The translations under genes were made by a program, and so were the position numbers. Of a stretch of DNA of 64,000 bases, positions 43,020-54,257 are shown piece after piece. This stretch comes from Collinsella aerofaciens (GTDB taxonomy: Bacteria; Actinomycetota; Coriobacteriia; Coriobacteriales; Coriobacteriaceae): positions 1 through 64,000 of the forward strand of contig NZ_JADMUF010000005.1 in NCBI RefSeq assembly GCF_015546965.1. The letters run 5' to 3'. The notes under the pieces were generated by a model that did no database searches, was not told where the DNA came from, and worked only from the letters and a program-made list of their open reading frames with translations. Numbering within the stretch: position 1 is the first letter of the stretch; every line of letters starts with the position of its first letter.

Positions 43020-45797
43020 TTATTTCTTCCCGAACTTAATTTTGATGGCGCGCTTGAGCGCGTACTTGCCCAGGCTCGGCAGCTTTTGCTCGTATTTGAC
43101 CATCGTGGAGCACTCGGGGCGGTCACGATCAAGGTGAATGGCGTCGAACGCGCACTTGGTGGTGCACAGGCCGCAGCCAATGCACTTGTTGGGGTCGACG
43201 ATCGAGGCGCCGCAGCCCAGGCAGCGGGCGGTCTCGGCGCGCACCTGCTCCTCGGTAAAGGTCTCAACATACTCGCTAAACGGCGCAGCCTTCTCGCGTT
43301 CGCGGTCCACATGCGCAACCTCGCGGCTCGCGTTGTCGTAGCTATCGAGCACAACGTCGTTGCGGTCGAGCGCGGTGTAGCGGCGCTGGTTGCGGCCGAT
43401 GGTGAGCGTGGAGCCCGGCTGCACAAAGCGATGGATGGACACCGCGGCCTCGTGACCGGCGGCGATAGCGTCGATGGCAAAGCTGGGGCCAGTGTAGACG
43501 TCACCGCCCACAAAGATGTCGGGCTCTGCGGTCTGGTAGGTCTGGGGGTCGGCAAGGGCACCCTGACCACGGCCAAACTCCACCTTGGAGCCAGCCAGCA
43601 GGTCGCCCCACACGATGGACTGGCCAATGGACATGACCACGCGGTCGGCATCGACGCGGCGCAGGTCGTTCTCGTCGTACTCGGGCGCAAACCGGCCCTC
43701 GTCATCGTAGACGCGCGTGCAGCGCTTAAAGGTGATGCCGCACACACGGCCGGCCTCGTCCAGATGGACCTCCTTGGGGCCCCAGCCGCAGCTGATGTGA
43801 GCGCCGTCCTCAACGGCCTCGCGACGTTCCTCCTCGCTGGCGGGCATCTGGACCTCGCTCTCCAGGCAGAACATCTCAACGTGCTCAGAGCCCAAACGGC
43901 AGGCGTTGCGGGCAACGTCGATGGCCACGTTGCCGCCGCCCACCACAATGGTGCGGCCGGACAGGGTATCGATCTTGCCACTGTTAACCTCGCGAAGGAA
44001 GTCGACGGCCACGGTCACGTCCTCGGCATCCTCGCCCGGAATACCGGCAAGGCGGCCGCCCTGGCAGCCGATGGCCACGTAAAAGGCCTTAAAGCCCTGC
44101 GCGCGCAGCTCGTCGAGCGTCACATCACGACCGACCTCCACGCCATAGCGGAACTCGGCACCCATCAGGCGAATGATCTCGACCTCGGCCTCGATAACAT
44201 CCTTCTGCAGCTTAAAGCTGGGAATGCCATAGGTGAGCATGCCACCCGGGCGCTCGTTCTTCTCGAACACGACGGGCTTGTAGCCCTTCTCGGCCAGATA
44301 GAAAGCGCAGGACAGGCCGGCCGGACCGGCACCGATGATGGCGATCTTCTGATCAAAGCCGCCAGCGCGCGTCGGCATAACCACGGGCGGGACGTAGCGG
44401 GTCGCGGCATCCAAATCGCGCTGGGCGATGAACTTCTTGACCTCGTCGATAGCCACGGCGGCGTCCACACGGCCGCGAGTGCAGGCATCCTCGCAGCGGC
44501 GGTTGCACACGCGGCCGCAGATGGCGGGCAGCGGGTTCTCACGCTTGATGAGCGCCAGCGCCTCGTCATAGCGACCCTGAGCCGCGAGCTTCAAATAGCC
44601 CTGAACGGCAACGTGCGCGGGGCAGACCGTCTTGCAGGGAGCGGTGCCGGACTCATGCGTCTCGATACGGTTGTCGTTGCGGTAGTTGGGCGACCACTTG
44701 GTGTGATCCCATTTGGTGGCGTCGGGCAGCTCCTGGCGCGGATACTCGGGCACCTGTCCGCCGGCCTTTTTGCTGCAGAGCTTCTGGCCGAGCTTGGCGG
44801 CGCCGGCCGGGCACACCTCAACGCAGCGACCGCAGGCAACGCACTTGTCCTTCTCGACCTTGGCGACATAGGCCGAGCGCGACAGGTTGGGCGTGTTGAA
44901 CAGCTGAGAGGTGCGCAGGGCATAACACACGTTGACGTTGCAGTTGCAGATAGCGAAGATCTTGTTCTCGCCGTCGATATTGGTGATCTGGTGCACAAAG
45001 CCGTTGTCCTCGGCCTGGCGCAGGATGTCGTAGACCTCGTCGCGCGTCACGTAATGGCCGCGGTCGGTCTCAACCACATAGTCGGCCATATCGCCCACGG
45101 CAATGCACCAGTCGGCGGGGTCGTCGGCGCAGCCCTCACCCATCACGCGACGGCTCGCGCGGCAGCTGCAGGTGCTAGCGGCATATTTGCCATCGTATTT
45201 GTCGAGCCAGTGCTCGATATGCTCGATCGGCACCGAGGTGCTCGCGGCGTCGATGGCCTTCTCGACCGGAATGACGTGCATGCCGATGCCGGCGCCTCCG
45301 GGCGGCACCATCGGCGTGGCCTTGGACAGCGGTCCCTTGGACGCCTGCTCAAAGAACTTGGCATAGACCGGGTGCTCCTCGAGCTGGCTCACGCGCATGT
45401 TGAGGAACTCGGCGGAACCCGGCACCAGCATGGGCAGCACCCACTGCTTGGCGCGCTCGGGGTTTTCCCAGTTGTACTCGAGCAGACCCGTGTAGCTCAT
45501 GTCGTCGAGCATCTTCTCGATATCGGCTTCGGGCATGCCGGTGAGCTTGACCATCTCGGGCAGCGTATAGGGACGGCGCATCTTCATCTTGCAGAGCACT
45601 TCGGCCTGCTCGTCAGTTGCGGCCTCGGCAAACGACCAGTACTCGTAGCCCAGCAGCTCATCGCGATGCAGTAGACGGTTGGTGCAGTGCTCGCACAACT
45701 TGACGATTGCCTCGCGCGGATGCTCCGGCAGCGGCGGCACGAACTCCGCGCCGATATCGGGCTCGGTATAGCTAATCCCCGGTCCGTTGAGAATCAT
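43020..45797 (-). CDS. Large FeS/FAD oxidoreductase (GltD-like with extra ferredoxin domains)
   Basis: This 925-residue protein has an N-terminal region (1-300) with a winged-helix-like part (TLPEMVKLTGMPEADI) and cysteine pairs at CSC (210-212) and CNCNVNVC (285-291). A ferredoxin cluster follows (CVACGRCVEVCP, 319-330), then the glutamate synthase small-chain module with CxxxC cysteines (388-440) and the nucleotide motif IAIIGAGPAGLSCA (about 486-498). A C-terminal ferredoxin pair ends it (CLGCG and CIGCGLCTTKC). It probably moves electrons between NAD(P)H and ferredoxin or a partner enzyme. I chose the ATG at 45797 after GAAGGGA; the open frame upstream overlaps the TetR operators. Its substrate is not known. 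Confidence 0.85.
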   Translation of the reverse strand: MILNGPGISYTEPDIGAEFVPPLPEHPREAIVKLCEHCTNRLLHRDELLGYEYWSFAEAATDEQAEVLCKMKMRRPYTLPEMVKLTGMPEADIEKMLDDMSYTGLLEYNWENPERAKQWVLPMLVPGSAEFLNMRVSQLEEHPVYAKFFEQASKGPLSKATPMVPPGGAGIGMHVIPVEKAIDAASTSVPIEHIEHWLDKYDGKYAASTCSCRASRRVMGEGCADDPADWCIAVGDMADYVVETDRGHYVTRDEVYDILRQAEDNGFVHQITNIDGENKIFAICNCNVNVCYALRTSQLFNTPNLSRSAYVAKVEKDKCVACGRCVEVCPAGAAKLGQKLCSKKAGGQVPEYPRQELPDATKWDHTKWSPNYRNDNRIETHESGTAPCKTVCPAHVAVQGYLKLAAQGRYDEALALIKRENPLPAICGRVCNRRCEDACTRGRVDAAVAIDEVKKFIAQRDLDAATRYVPPVVMPTRAGGFDQKIAIIGAGPAGLSCAFYLAEKGYKPVVFEKNERPGGMLTYGIPSFKLQKDVIEAEVEIIRLMGAEFRYGVEVGRDVTLDELRAQGFKAFYVAIGCQGGRLAGIPGEDAEDVTVAVDFLREVNSGKIDTLSGRTIVVGGGNVAIDVARNACRLGSEHVEMFCLESEVQMPASEEERREAVEDGAHISCGWGPKEVHLDEAGRVCGITFKRCTRVYDDEGRFAPEYDENDLRRVDADRVVMSIGQSIVWGDLLAGSKVEFGRGQGALADPQTYQTAEPDIFVGGDVYTGPSFAIDAIAAGHEAAVSIHRFVQPGSTLTIGRNQRRYTALDRNDVVLDSYDNASREVAHVDREREKAAPFSEYVETFTEEQVRAETARCLGCGASIVDPNKCIGCGLCTTKCAFDAIHLDRDRPECSTMVKYEQKLPSLGKYALKRAIKIKFGKK

Positions 45798-45892
45798 GGT
45801 TGTCCCTTCTCTTGCCGCAGCCCGGCGAGGCCGCAGCGCCCCTCTTTTTTTGCAGGCCGGGCATGCCCCCATGCCGTTCACCCGCCATTGTT

Positions 45893-45958
45893 GACATTGT
45901 GTCAAAAATAGTATTGACGAACCGTCAACAATATTCAAGACTGTTAGGCGAACGGTCA
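45893..45958. promoter_or_regulatory. Divergent control region with TetR-type operators
   Basis: Three symmetric sites lie together: TTGACATTGTCAA (45893-45905), TTGACGAACCGTCAA (45914-45928) and the imperfect TTAGGCGAACGGTCA (45944-45958). The second and third share a CGAAC core. On the minus strand TTGAAT (45933-45938) and AATACT (45910-45915) are 17 bp apart, so the central operator fills the promoter spacer of the oxidoreductase gene. The TetR protein encoded 30 bp away is the likely ligand; this is inferred. Confidence 0.65.
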
Positions 45959-45986
45959 GGCAAAAGAGGGTGAAAGGCGGCAAAAC

Positions 45987-46649
45987 ATGGGCAACAACGC
46001 AGCAGATACCTCTGTGGTCGATGCCATCCCCGCATCCGATAGCGCGGCAAAGCGCTTGACGGGCGACGAACGCCGTCGCGAGATCCTCGATGCCGTGCGC
46101 ACCGTAAGCTCCGAGTTGGGCGTGTCCCACCTATCGGTATCGGCCGTGACCAAACGAGCCGGCTGCACGCGTTCATTGTTCTACCACTACTTTGCCGACA
46201 TGGACGCCGCCGTCACCGCTGTTATGGACGAAGCGATCGACGGCTTTATCTCCGAACTCGAGCAGTGGAACGCCGGCCGCACCGTCGGAGATATCGAGGG
46301 CGCGCTCGACACCGTCGCCCCGCTCTTTAAGCGCCTGGTCGCCAGCGGCCACGAGCTGCCGAGCACGCTCACCTCGAGCAGCGGCGCGCTCTACGGCGGC
46401 TTTTTGCACAACGTGGTCCAGCGCGTGGCGCAGTATATCTGCGACACCACCGTGGTGGATTTTGTCGCCCATCATGAGCTACGCATCGACCATGTCTACG
46501 AGACGTTCTACACCCTCATCATGGGGTTGTTGATGTATATCCGCACGCACCCCGATGTGCCCGACGAGACGGTCAAGGAAATCATCGCCTCGACACTCCA
46601 CATCGAGGGCTATACCGCCAAGTATCCGGAGCGTAAGCCCCAGAACTGA
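45987..46649 (+). CDS. TetR-family transcriptional regulator
   Basis: This 220-residue regulator has an N-terminal helix-turn-helix (about 26-72, RREILDAV...VSAVTKRAGCTRSLFYHYFADMDA), typical of TetR. The rest should form the ligand-binding and dimer domain. AAGGCGG precedes the ATG. It is divergent from the oxidoreductase gene and followed 63 bp later by the DUF5692 gene on the same strand. It probably represses both directions until an unknown ligand binds. Confidence 0.92.
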   Translation: MGNNAADTSVVDAIPASDSAAKRLTGDERRREILDAVRTVSSELGVSHLSVSAVTKRAGCTRSLFYHYFADMDAAVTAVMDEAIDGFISELEQWNAGRTVGDIEGALDTVAPLFKRLVASGHELPSTLTSSSGALYGGFLHNVVQRVAQYICDTTVVDFVAHHELRIDHVYETFYTLIMGLLMYIRTHPDVPDETVKEIIASTLHIEGYTAKYPERKPQN

Positions 46650-46712
46650 CGACATTTGGCCAAACTGCCCGCGATCAGAAGAGGGGCCGCGGGCGTGTGA
46701 AAGGAGAGCAGC

Positions 46713-47720
46713 ATGCTGTTCGATGTTTGGGGTAGCGATACCCTTATCCACTGGGCCGGCTGGGCCATGGTCTTTATCGGCCTGATCGTGCTCAACGAGG
46801 TCGGCCGCCGCACCAAGCTGGGCGCGGCAATCATCTTTGGCGTGGCTCCGCTGGCCATGACCATCTACTGCGTCGCCATCGCCATTGGCGTCTCGCAGGG
46901 TGCCGAGTGGGCACTCACCAACCCCACCCATGTGTACCAGAACAGCTGGTTCCACTACGCCAAGGTATACGCGGCGCTCGCCGGTTGCTGGGGCTTCATT
47001 GCCATTAAGTACCAGTGGGGCAAGATCGGCAAGGCGCATTGGTTCCGCGCGTGGCCGTTTGTGATCGTCGCCATCAACATCATGATCGCCGTCGTGTCCG
47101 ACTTCGAGAGCGCCTATCACTTCTTTGTCCTGGGCCAGTCCACCTGGGTCACCTCCGAAGGTGCTACTCAGCTGGCCGGCTGGAACAACGTGTTCAACGG
47201 CATCGCCGGTATCATCAACATCTTCTGCATGACCGGTTGGTGGAGCGTCTACGCCTCCGAGGATCAGACCGACATGCTGTGGCCCGATATGACCTGGGTC
47301 TACATCATCGCCTACGATATCTGGAACTTCTGCTACACCTACAACTGCCTGCCCACCCACTCCTGGTTCTGCGGCTTTGCGCTGCTGCTGGCGCCCACCG
47401 TCGCCGCCTTTATCTGGAACAAGGGCGGCTGGATCCAGAACCGCGCCTTTACGCTGGCCATTTGGTGCATGTTTGCCCAGGTGTTCCCGTACTTCCAGGA
47501 GGAGTCCATCTTTGTGACCCACTCCACGCTCGATCCCGGCGCCGCTACCGCGGTCTCGATCGCCGCGCTGGTCGCCAACATCGCCGCGATCATCTACATC
47601 GCCTACCGCGCCAAGAAGCTCGGCCGCAATCCCTACAAGCAGGATGTCTTTGAGGGCACCAGCGATTGGGAGAAGGCCACCGCCCGCCGCGCCAAGGTTG
47701 ATTACGCACACGCCGAGTAA
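46713..47720 (+). CDS. DUF5692-like multi-span membrane protein
   Basis: This 335-residue protein has about nine hydrophobic segments, many aromatic residues, and conserved-looking blocks such as NPTHVYQNSWFHYAK, SDFESAYHF and YDIWNFCYTYNCLPTHSW. It resembles the DUF5692 family (PF18948), for which I know no tested function. GGAGAGC precedes the ATG. Co-direction with the TetR gene and the divergent oxidoreductase suggest it carries the substrate or product of that enzyme. A strong terminator follows. Confidence 0.75.
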   Translation: MLFDVWGSDTLIHWAGWAMVFIGLIVLNEVGRRTKLGAAIIFGVAPLAMTIYCVAIAIGVSQGAEWALTNPTHVYQNSWFHYAKVYAALAGCWGFIAIKYQWGKIGKAHWFRAWPFVIVAINIMIAVVSDFESAYHFFVLGQSTWVTSEGATQLAGWNNVFNGIAGIINIFCMTGWWSVYASEDQTDMLWPDMTWVYIIAYDIWNFCYTYNCLPTHSWFCGFALLLAPTVAAFIWNKGGWIQNRAFTLAIWCMFAQVFPYFQEESIFVTHSTLDPGAATAVSIAALVANIAAIIYIAYRAKKLGRNPYKQDVFEGTSDWEKATARRAKVDYAHAE

Positions 47721-47790
47721 CGCGCCTGACGCAAACATCGCTTGAGTACGAAGCCGCATAGCCGGCTCCGCGCAATGCAACGTATTGCAT

Positions 47791-47831
47791 GCCCCCGGAA
47801 AGCGATTTGTTCGCTTTCCGGGGGCTTTTTG
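47791..47831 (+). terminator. Terminator of the TetR-DUF5692 unit
   Basis: GCCCCCGGAAAGCGA and TCGCTTTCCGGGGGC form a perfect 15-bp stem with a 5-nt loop, followed by TTTTTG. Confidence 0.92.
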
Positions 47832-47961
47832 TTGTTGCGCGCATCCACACACATATTCAAAACCTCTCGCACAGATAAAATCAGATTTCCAATCGCCTGA
47901 CAGCTCTATATGACCCTGTTTTTGGGTACATTGTTGTCCCGATATTGAGCTTGGGGGATGT

Positions 47962-49458
47962 ATGAATGATGAGACGATGGGCCAAGAGGATGCGGCCCAA
48001 GATGCAGAAGCTTGCGCTGAGGCCTTGGAGAGCTTAGACCGGATTTCACTCGATGAGATTGCGTTTGACGATTCGGGCGTTGATGTGCAGGATGGGCCGG
48101 AAACCGAGGCGCAGTCCGATGATCAGGATGCAGACGACGTTGAGCCTGCCGAAGATGAGGCAGGTCACGAAGACACCGAAAGCGAGGCCGGCAATCAGCC
48201 CGAATCCGACACGGGCGAGGAAACCGTCTTGCTCGACAGCTTGCCGGCCGAGGATTCGCTGACCCGCGAGCTTCCTGGCCTGGGTTCCGCACCAGCCGTG
48301 GACGAAACCATCGCCATGGGCGATATTCCCCTGCCGTCCGTTCCCTCGGCACGCGAGGCCGAGGTTCGCCATCGCAAGATGTCGCCCAAGCGCCGCAATC
48401 TGATGGTCGCCGGTGTCGTAGCCGTCGCGCTCGTCGCCGGTGGCGCAGGCTATACCGCTTGGAACGGTTATCAGCAAGAGCAGGCTGCCGTCGCCGCCGC
48501 CAATGCGCACACGATGATGTCGGTGCAGATTGGCGTGCATGCCGCGGGCCTCGACTGCTCAACTGGCTCCAAGATTCCCGTGCAGGTGAGCGGGCAGGAT
48601 TCCGACGGCTCTTCCGTGAGCGAAACGCTCTACGTTGACGAACATGGTCGCGGCATTAAGCTGCTGCCCGGCGACTACACGTTCTCCATCGCCGCCTCCC
48701 CCATCGCGGCCGACGGCACCATCTACACCGTCCCGACCACCAAGGCCCAAGTTACGGTCAAGAGCGATGGGCAGGATTTGAGTGCCCAGGCCACCTTTAA
48801 GCTCAAGGTACCTTCGGCCGACACGGTGACTGACGACCAGATCGATGCCGCCGCCAAGTATGCCGAGGAAGGCGGGGTGAATTCCGCCGCGGTCGCAAAG
48901 GTACTCCAGCAGGCGGCAACCGCGCGACGCGACGCCGCAACCAACGCCGTGAGCTCCCGCAAGGCGCAGGCGGCCCGCGACGCCGATGCTCGACATAAGG
49001 CAACGGACCTGTATCAGCTCGATATTCCCGTTGAGTGGTACGGCAAAGTCGCGACTTGGCAAAACGGCAGCACGCTGTGCATCTATCTTGCCGGCGACAC
49101 GAGCACGCCGCTTGTGACGCTTGTCACGGTGCGCGACGGCGAGAGCTTTACGCCCGATGAGGGCGACGCGGTTTTGGGTGCGGCAAACCTCGGCAACGGC
49201 TACACCGTCTACGCCAGCGGCCCCGTTTATCCGTATGTGGTGCCCCAGACCATCAACGGACGCACGCAGAACCCCGTGTCGACCTACCCCATGGACACGG
49301 CCATTGAGCTTGTCGAGCTTACGACCGGCAACCGCTATACCTATAGCCAGATCAAGAACGTGCTGGTCGGCAAAGACGGCAAGGCCGACGCCGCCACCAA
49401 GCTCGAATGCGACTACCTCGCCCAGATTCTGCTGCCCAGCATCAAGGCCCAGGACTAG
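47962..49458 (+). CDS. Membrane-anchored protein with acidic N-terminus
   Basis: This 498-residue protein has a highly acidic cytoplasmic region (1-135), a transmembrane helix (about 147-167) and a large extracellular part of about 330 residues with beta-rich segments (YVDEHGRGIKLLPGDYTF and ATFKLKVPSADT). No family is recognised. Near the membrane the cytoplasmic part has GEETVLLD and VDETIAMG, which look like possible phosphothreonine sites for FHA readers; this is speculative. GGGGGATG lies before the ATG. It appears to be a single-gene unit. Confidence 0.65.
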   Translation: MNDETMGQEDAAQDAEACAEALESLDRISLDEIAFDDSGVDVQDGPETEAQSDDQDADDVEPAEDEAGHEDTESEAGNQPESDTGEETVLLDSLPAEDSLTRELPGLGSAPAVDETIAMGDIPLPSVPSAREAEVRHRKMSPKRRNLMVAGVVAVALVAGGAGYTAWNGYQQEQAAVAAANAHTMMSVQIGVHAAGLDCSTGSKIPVQVSGQDSDGSSVSETLYVDEHGRGIKLLPGDYTFSIAASPIAADGTIYTVPTTKAQVTVKSDGQDLSAQATFKLKVPSADTVTDDQIDAAAKYAEEGGVNSAAVAKVLQQAATARRDAATNAVSSRKAQAARDADARHKATDLYQLDIPVEWYGKVATWQNGSTLCIYLAGDTSTPLVTLVTVRDGESFTPDEGDAVLGAANLGNGYTVYASGPVYPYVVPQTINGRTQNPVSTYPMDTAIELVELTTGNRYTYSQIKNVLVGKDGKADAATKLECDYLAQILLPSIKAQD

Positions 49459-49531
49459 CCTGGCGCAGCAAGGTGCTCCCCAACCGTGATGAAGGAGCCA
49501 GGAGGTCCTGACCCCACAGGTCCATAGATGA

Positions 49532-50884
49532 TTAGGCAAGGAGCCACTTCCATGCGGGCGTAACGTGTACCACACCGTGCTCGCATGGAATATCGGTCTG
49601 TTCATCCATGGTAACGATTGCCGACTCGCCAAGATCAAACTGGGCCATCGAGGCATCAAGCGCGGCAATTTCGCGCTCGCGCGTTTTCTCACTTGCCATA
49701 TCCGCACTCACCTGAATCAGGCTATAAGCCCGCATGAGAAGCGCGTCCCCAGCCACAAAGTCCACCTCATGGCTTTTGCTCTTCTCTTTGATCAGCAGGC
49801 GGCAGACCGAGCCGGTCCTCACCGCGGGAGTCCTTCTTCTTAGCGCATTGAACACTGCGGTCTCGAGCCTCTGGCCCTGGTCCAATGCTGATGCGGGAGA
49901 GAATGCTCCAAACATCGCAGGGTCGACAGCGTAGACCTTAGACGCAGACCGCATGTTATTTGCCAGTGAACGCGTGAACTCCGGCACAGAAAATAACAGG
50001 TAGGCGTCCTCATAATACTCAAGTAAGTCGCTGAGCGAATTACGACTGACGGGTATCTGTCTGCTCTTGAACTCGTTGTACACTTTGTTCACTGACAGCT
50101 CTCGTCCCGAAGATGCCATACACCGCGTCAAGAACAGCGATGCCAGGCGAGGGTTCTTGACGTCGTAACGTTCAACGACGTCCATGGCGACCGTTCGCGA
50201 AGCATATTCCTGTAGCAGCTGAATCGCGTCTGCAGGCGTCTGCTCAAGTGTCGCGATGAATCCCCCTCGTTCAAGATACCCGATCAGATGATGTCGAAGC
50301 AGCGCTGCATCGCTCGGGGAAAAGGTCGCATCTGGCTCGGGAACGCTCCCCGTCTTATATCGAACGTATTCCGAAAAACTCAACGGAAAAAGCTCTCGCA
50401 CAAGAGAACGACCTCTGAACTCGCTCTTAAGTTCTGAGGACAGCATCTTAGAAGAAGATCCCGTCACATAGACGGTCGCTTTCTCCGTATCGACTACACG
50501 CCGCAGAAACGCACCCCATTCGGGAATTTCCTGGATCTCGTCAAAGAAAATGTAAGCGCCCTCGGTTCGAGCAGCAGGATACAGCGCATAGAACGTGTCG
50601 AGCACGTCCGCCAGCAGCGATGGCTCATACGGGCGCAAGCGCTCATCCTCAAAATTGAAGTAAAGCATCCGGTCAAGCTCGACGCCCCGGCTCTGAAGCC
50701 GCCGCATCTCCTGATACAGGCGATACGTCTTTCCACAACGGCGGGCCCCCACAATCACATTTACGATGTTGTCGCGCTTTGGCTCCTGTGGGTTTCCTAG
50801 ATCAAGGTCTCGCTCAAAGACCTGCGGAACCCCCTGCTGTTCAAAGTCCTTTATTTTCTGGGCGATCAAGTCGTTGAATGCCAT
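49532..50884 (-). CDS. AAA ATPase with DUF4143 domain
   Basis: This 450-residue protein has Walker A GARRCGKT at residues 46-53, Walker B YIFFDEIQEI, a sensor-like TGSSSKML, and a C-terminal DUF4143 domain. Such AAA_14/DUF4143 proteins are common, often patchily distributed, and their role is unresolved; some resemble toxin or defence components. The codon use looks less GC-biased than the neighbours, which suggests transfer. GGAG precedes the ATG, and a 60-bp inverted repeat covers its promoter region. The gene stands alone on the minus strand. Confidence 0.85.
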   Translation of the reverse strand: MAFNDLIAQKIKDFEQQGVPQVFERDLDLGNPQEPKRDNIVNVIVGARRCGKTYRLYQEMRRLQSRGVELDRMLYFNFEDERLRPYEPSLLADVLDTFYALYPAARTEGAYIFFDEIQEIPEWGAFLRRVVDTEKATVYVTGSSSKMLSSELKSEFRGRSLVRELFPLSFSEYVRYKTGSVPEPDATFSPSDAALLRHHLIGYLERGGFIATLEQTPADAIQLLQEYASRTVAMDVVERYDVKNPRLASLFLTRCMASSGRELSVNKVYNEFKSRQIPVSRNSLSDLLEYYEDAYLLFSVPEFTRSLANNMRSASKVYAVDPAMFGAFSPASALDQGQRLETAVFNALRRRTPAVRTGSVCRLLIKEKSKSHEVDFVAGDALLMRAYSLIQVSADMASEKTREREIAALDASMAQFDLGESAIVTMDEQTDIPCEHGVVHVTPAWKWLLA

Positions 50885-50892
50885 GATTCTCC

Positions 50893-50952
50893 AATCTTGC
50901 TCTCTAGCTAATCAAAATTATAGCGATTCTTGATTAATTAGAGAGCAAGATT
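50893..50952. promoter_or_regulatory. Inverted repeat around the ATPase gene promoter
   Basis: Arms 50893-50915 and 50930-50952 match at 21 of 23 positions as inverse copies (outer part AATCTTGCTCTCTA). Between them on the minus strand lies TATAAT (50917-50922), a consensus -10 box, so a symmetric binder would cover the promoter. The right end is eight bases from the start codon. This looks like an operator for self-control or a folding leader. Confidence 0.65.
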
Positions 50953-51205
50953 ATGTCTGACTTGATTAACACTTAAGCAAGTTTTTTCACTAGTACTGCT
51001 CGAAGGATGCCGAGTGGCTGAGAGGACAACCAAGCTCGAATGCGACTCCCTGGACAGTCAATTTGGGACGGGGCTTTTTTGACTACCCTCCCCCTGTAGA
51101 AAAATCCCTAACGCAGTTGCGGTGAAATAGGGACTGTTTTTGCTGGTCAAACCGTAAAACAATCCCTATTTCACCGCAACTTATTGGTGGCCTTTTGGGT
51201 AGCAC
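50953..51205. other. Intergenic stretch with tRNA-like and repeat fragments
   Basis: No gene is seen. GCCGAGTGGCTGAGAGG (about 51008-51025) resembles the 5' half of a tRNA-Ser, without the rest of a cloverleaf. Directly after it ACCAAGCTCGAATGCGACT repeats a piece found inside the gene at 47962-49458 (near 49399). The palindromic repeat at 51115-51181 ends the stretch. Confidence 0.5.
51115..51181. repeat. Palindromic repeat family 1, copy B
   Basis: Arms 51115-51140 and 51156-51181 match at 25 of 26 positions as inverse copies, with a 15-base loop. The outer sequence AGTTGCGGTGAAATAG is shared with the element at 38790-38856. Confidence 0.88.
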
Positions 51206-51379
51206 TCAGCGCCACGGGTCGGCTTCGAACATCGGCTCGCGCTCGGGGCGGCGATCGCTGTAGGGATCGTAGCCGTCATCGTCCTCGTTCTCGGCACGGA
51301 TGTAGGGGTCGCGCGGCTTGGGCGCCGGTTTGGACGTGGGCTTGGGCGCCGGCGCACTTGTTTTGATCTCGTCTTTCAT
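51206..51379 (-). CDS. Small Pro/Lys- and acid-rich protein
   Basis: This 57-residue protein is polar, with a repeated Pro-Lys-Pro segment followed by an acidic and arginine-rich end (YDPYSDRRPEREP). No domain is recognised and it is likely disordered. The ATG at 51379 has AAGGAG eight bases upstream; an ATG two codons earlier is too close to that site. It lies past the clpB terminator. Real coding is moderately likely. Confidence 0.45.
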   Translation of the reverse strand: MKDEIKTSAPAPKPTSKPAPKPRDPYIRAENEDDDGYDPYSDRRPEREPMFEADPWR

Positions 51380-51431
51380 CTGCATATCTCCTTGCCATGT
51401 ACTCATGCTCAACATCAACGATTGTCGCACG

Positions 51432-51467
51432 AAAAAGGGCGGCGGACCCAATTGGATCCGCCGCCCT
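51432..51467 (-). terminator. Terminator of clpB
   Basis: On the minus strand AAGGGCGGCGGATCC and GGGTCCGCCGCCCTT pair around AATT and are followed by TTTC. Confidence 0.88.
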
Positions 51468-51513
51468 TGGCATTTAGAGACGGCTGGTAGATTTTAAGGC
51501 ATGTCCCAAAAAT

Positions 51514-54141
<2,628 letters not shown>

Positions 54142-54221
54142 GGAATCACCTCTCTTGGGGTGGCCGCCCTACGGGGCGGCTTCACGTTGTTCGAGAAGTA
54201 TTGTTGCCAGCTTTTTACGAT

Positions 54222-54257
54222 CTTATACATAAATCTAAGTCTCTATATATAAGATTT
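54222..54257 (-). promoter_or_regulatory. clpB promoter with HspR-type operator
   Basis: At 54231-54257 AAATCTAAGTC and ATATAAGATTT frame a 27-bp interrupted palindrome. A -10-like TATAAG (54222-54227) lies three bases downstream on the minus strand. The same arrangement occurs upstream of dnaK at 63205-63239. The site resembles the HAIR class by position rather than exact sequence. Confidence 0.7.

Noticed and set aside
51004-51050. tRNA-Ser or TPP riboswitch
   Set aside because: Only a tRNA-like 5' part is present. There is no anticodon or T arm, and no second TPP riboswitch signature.
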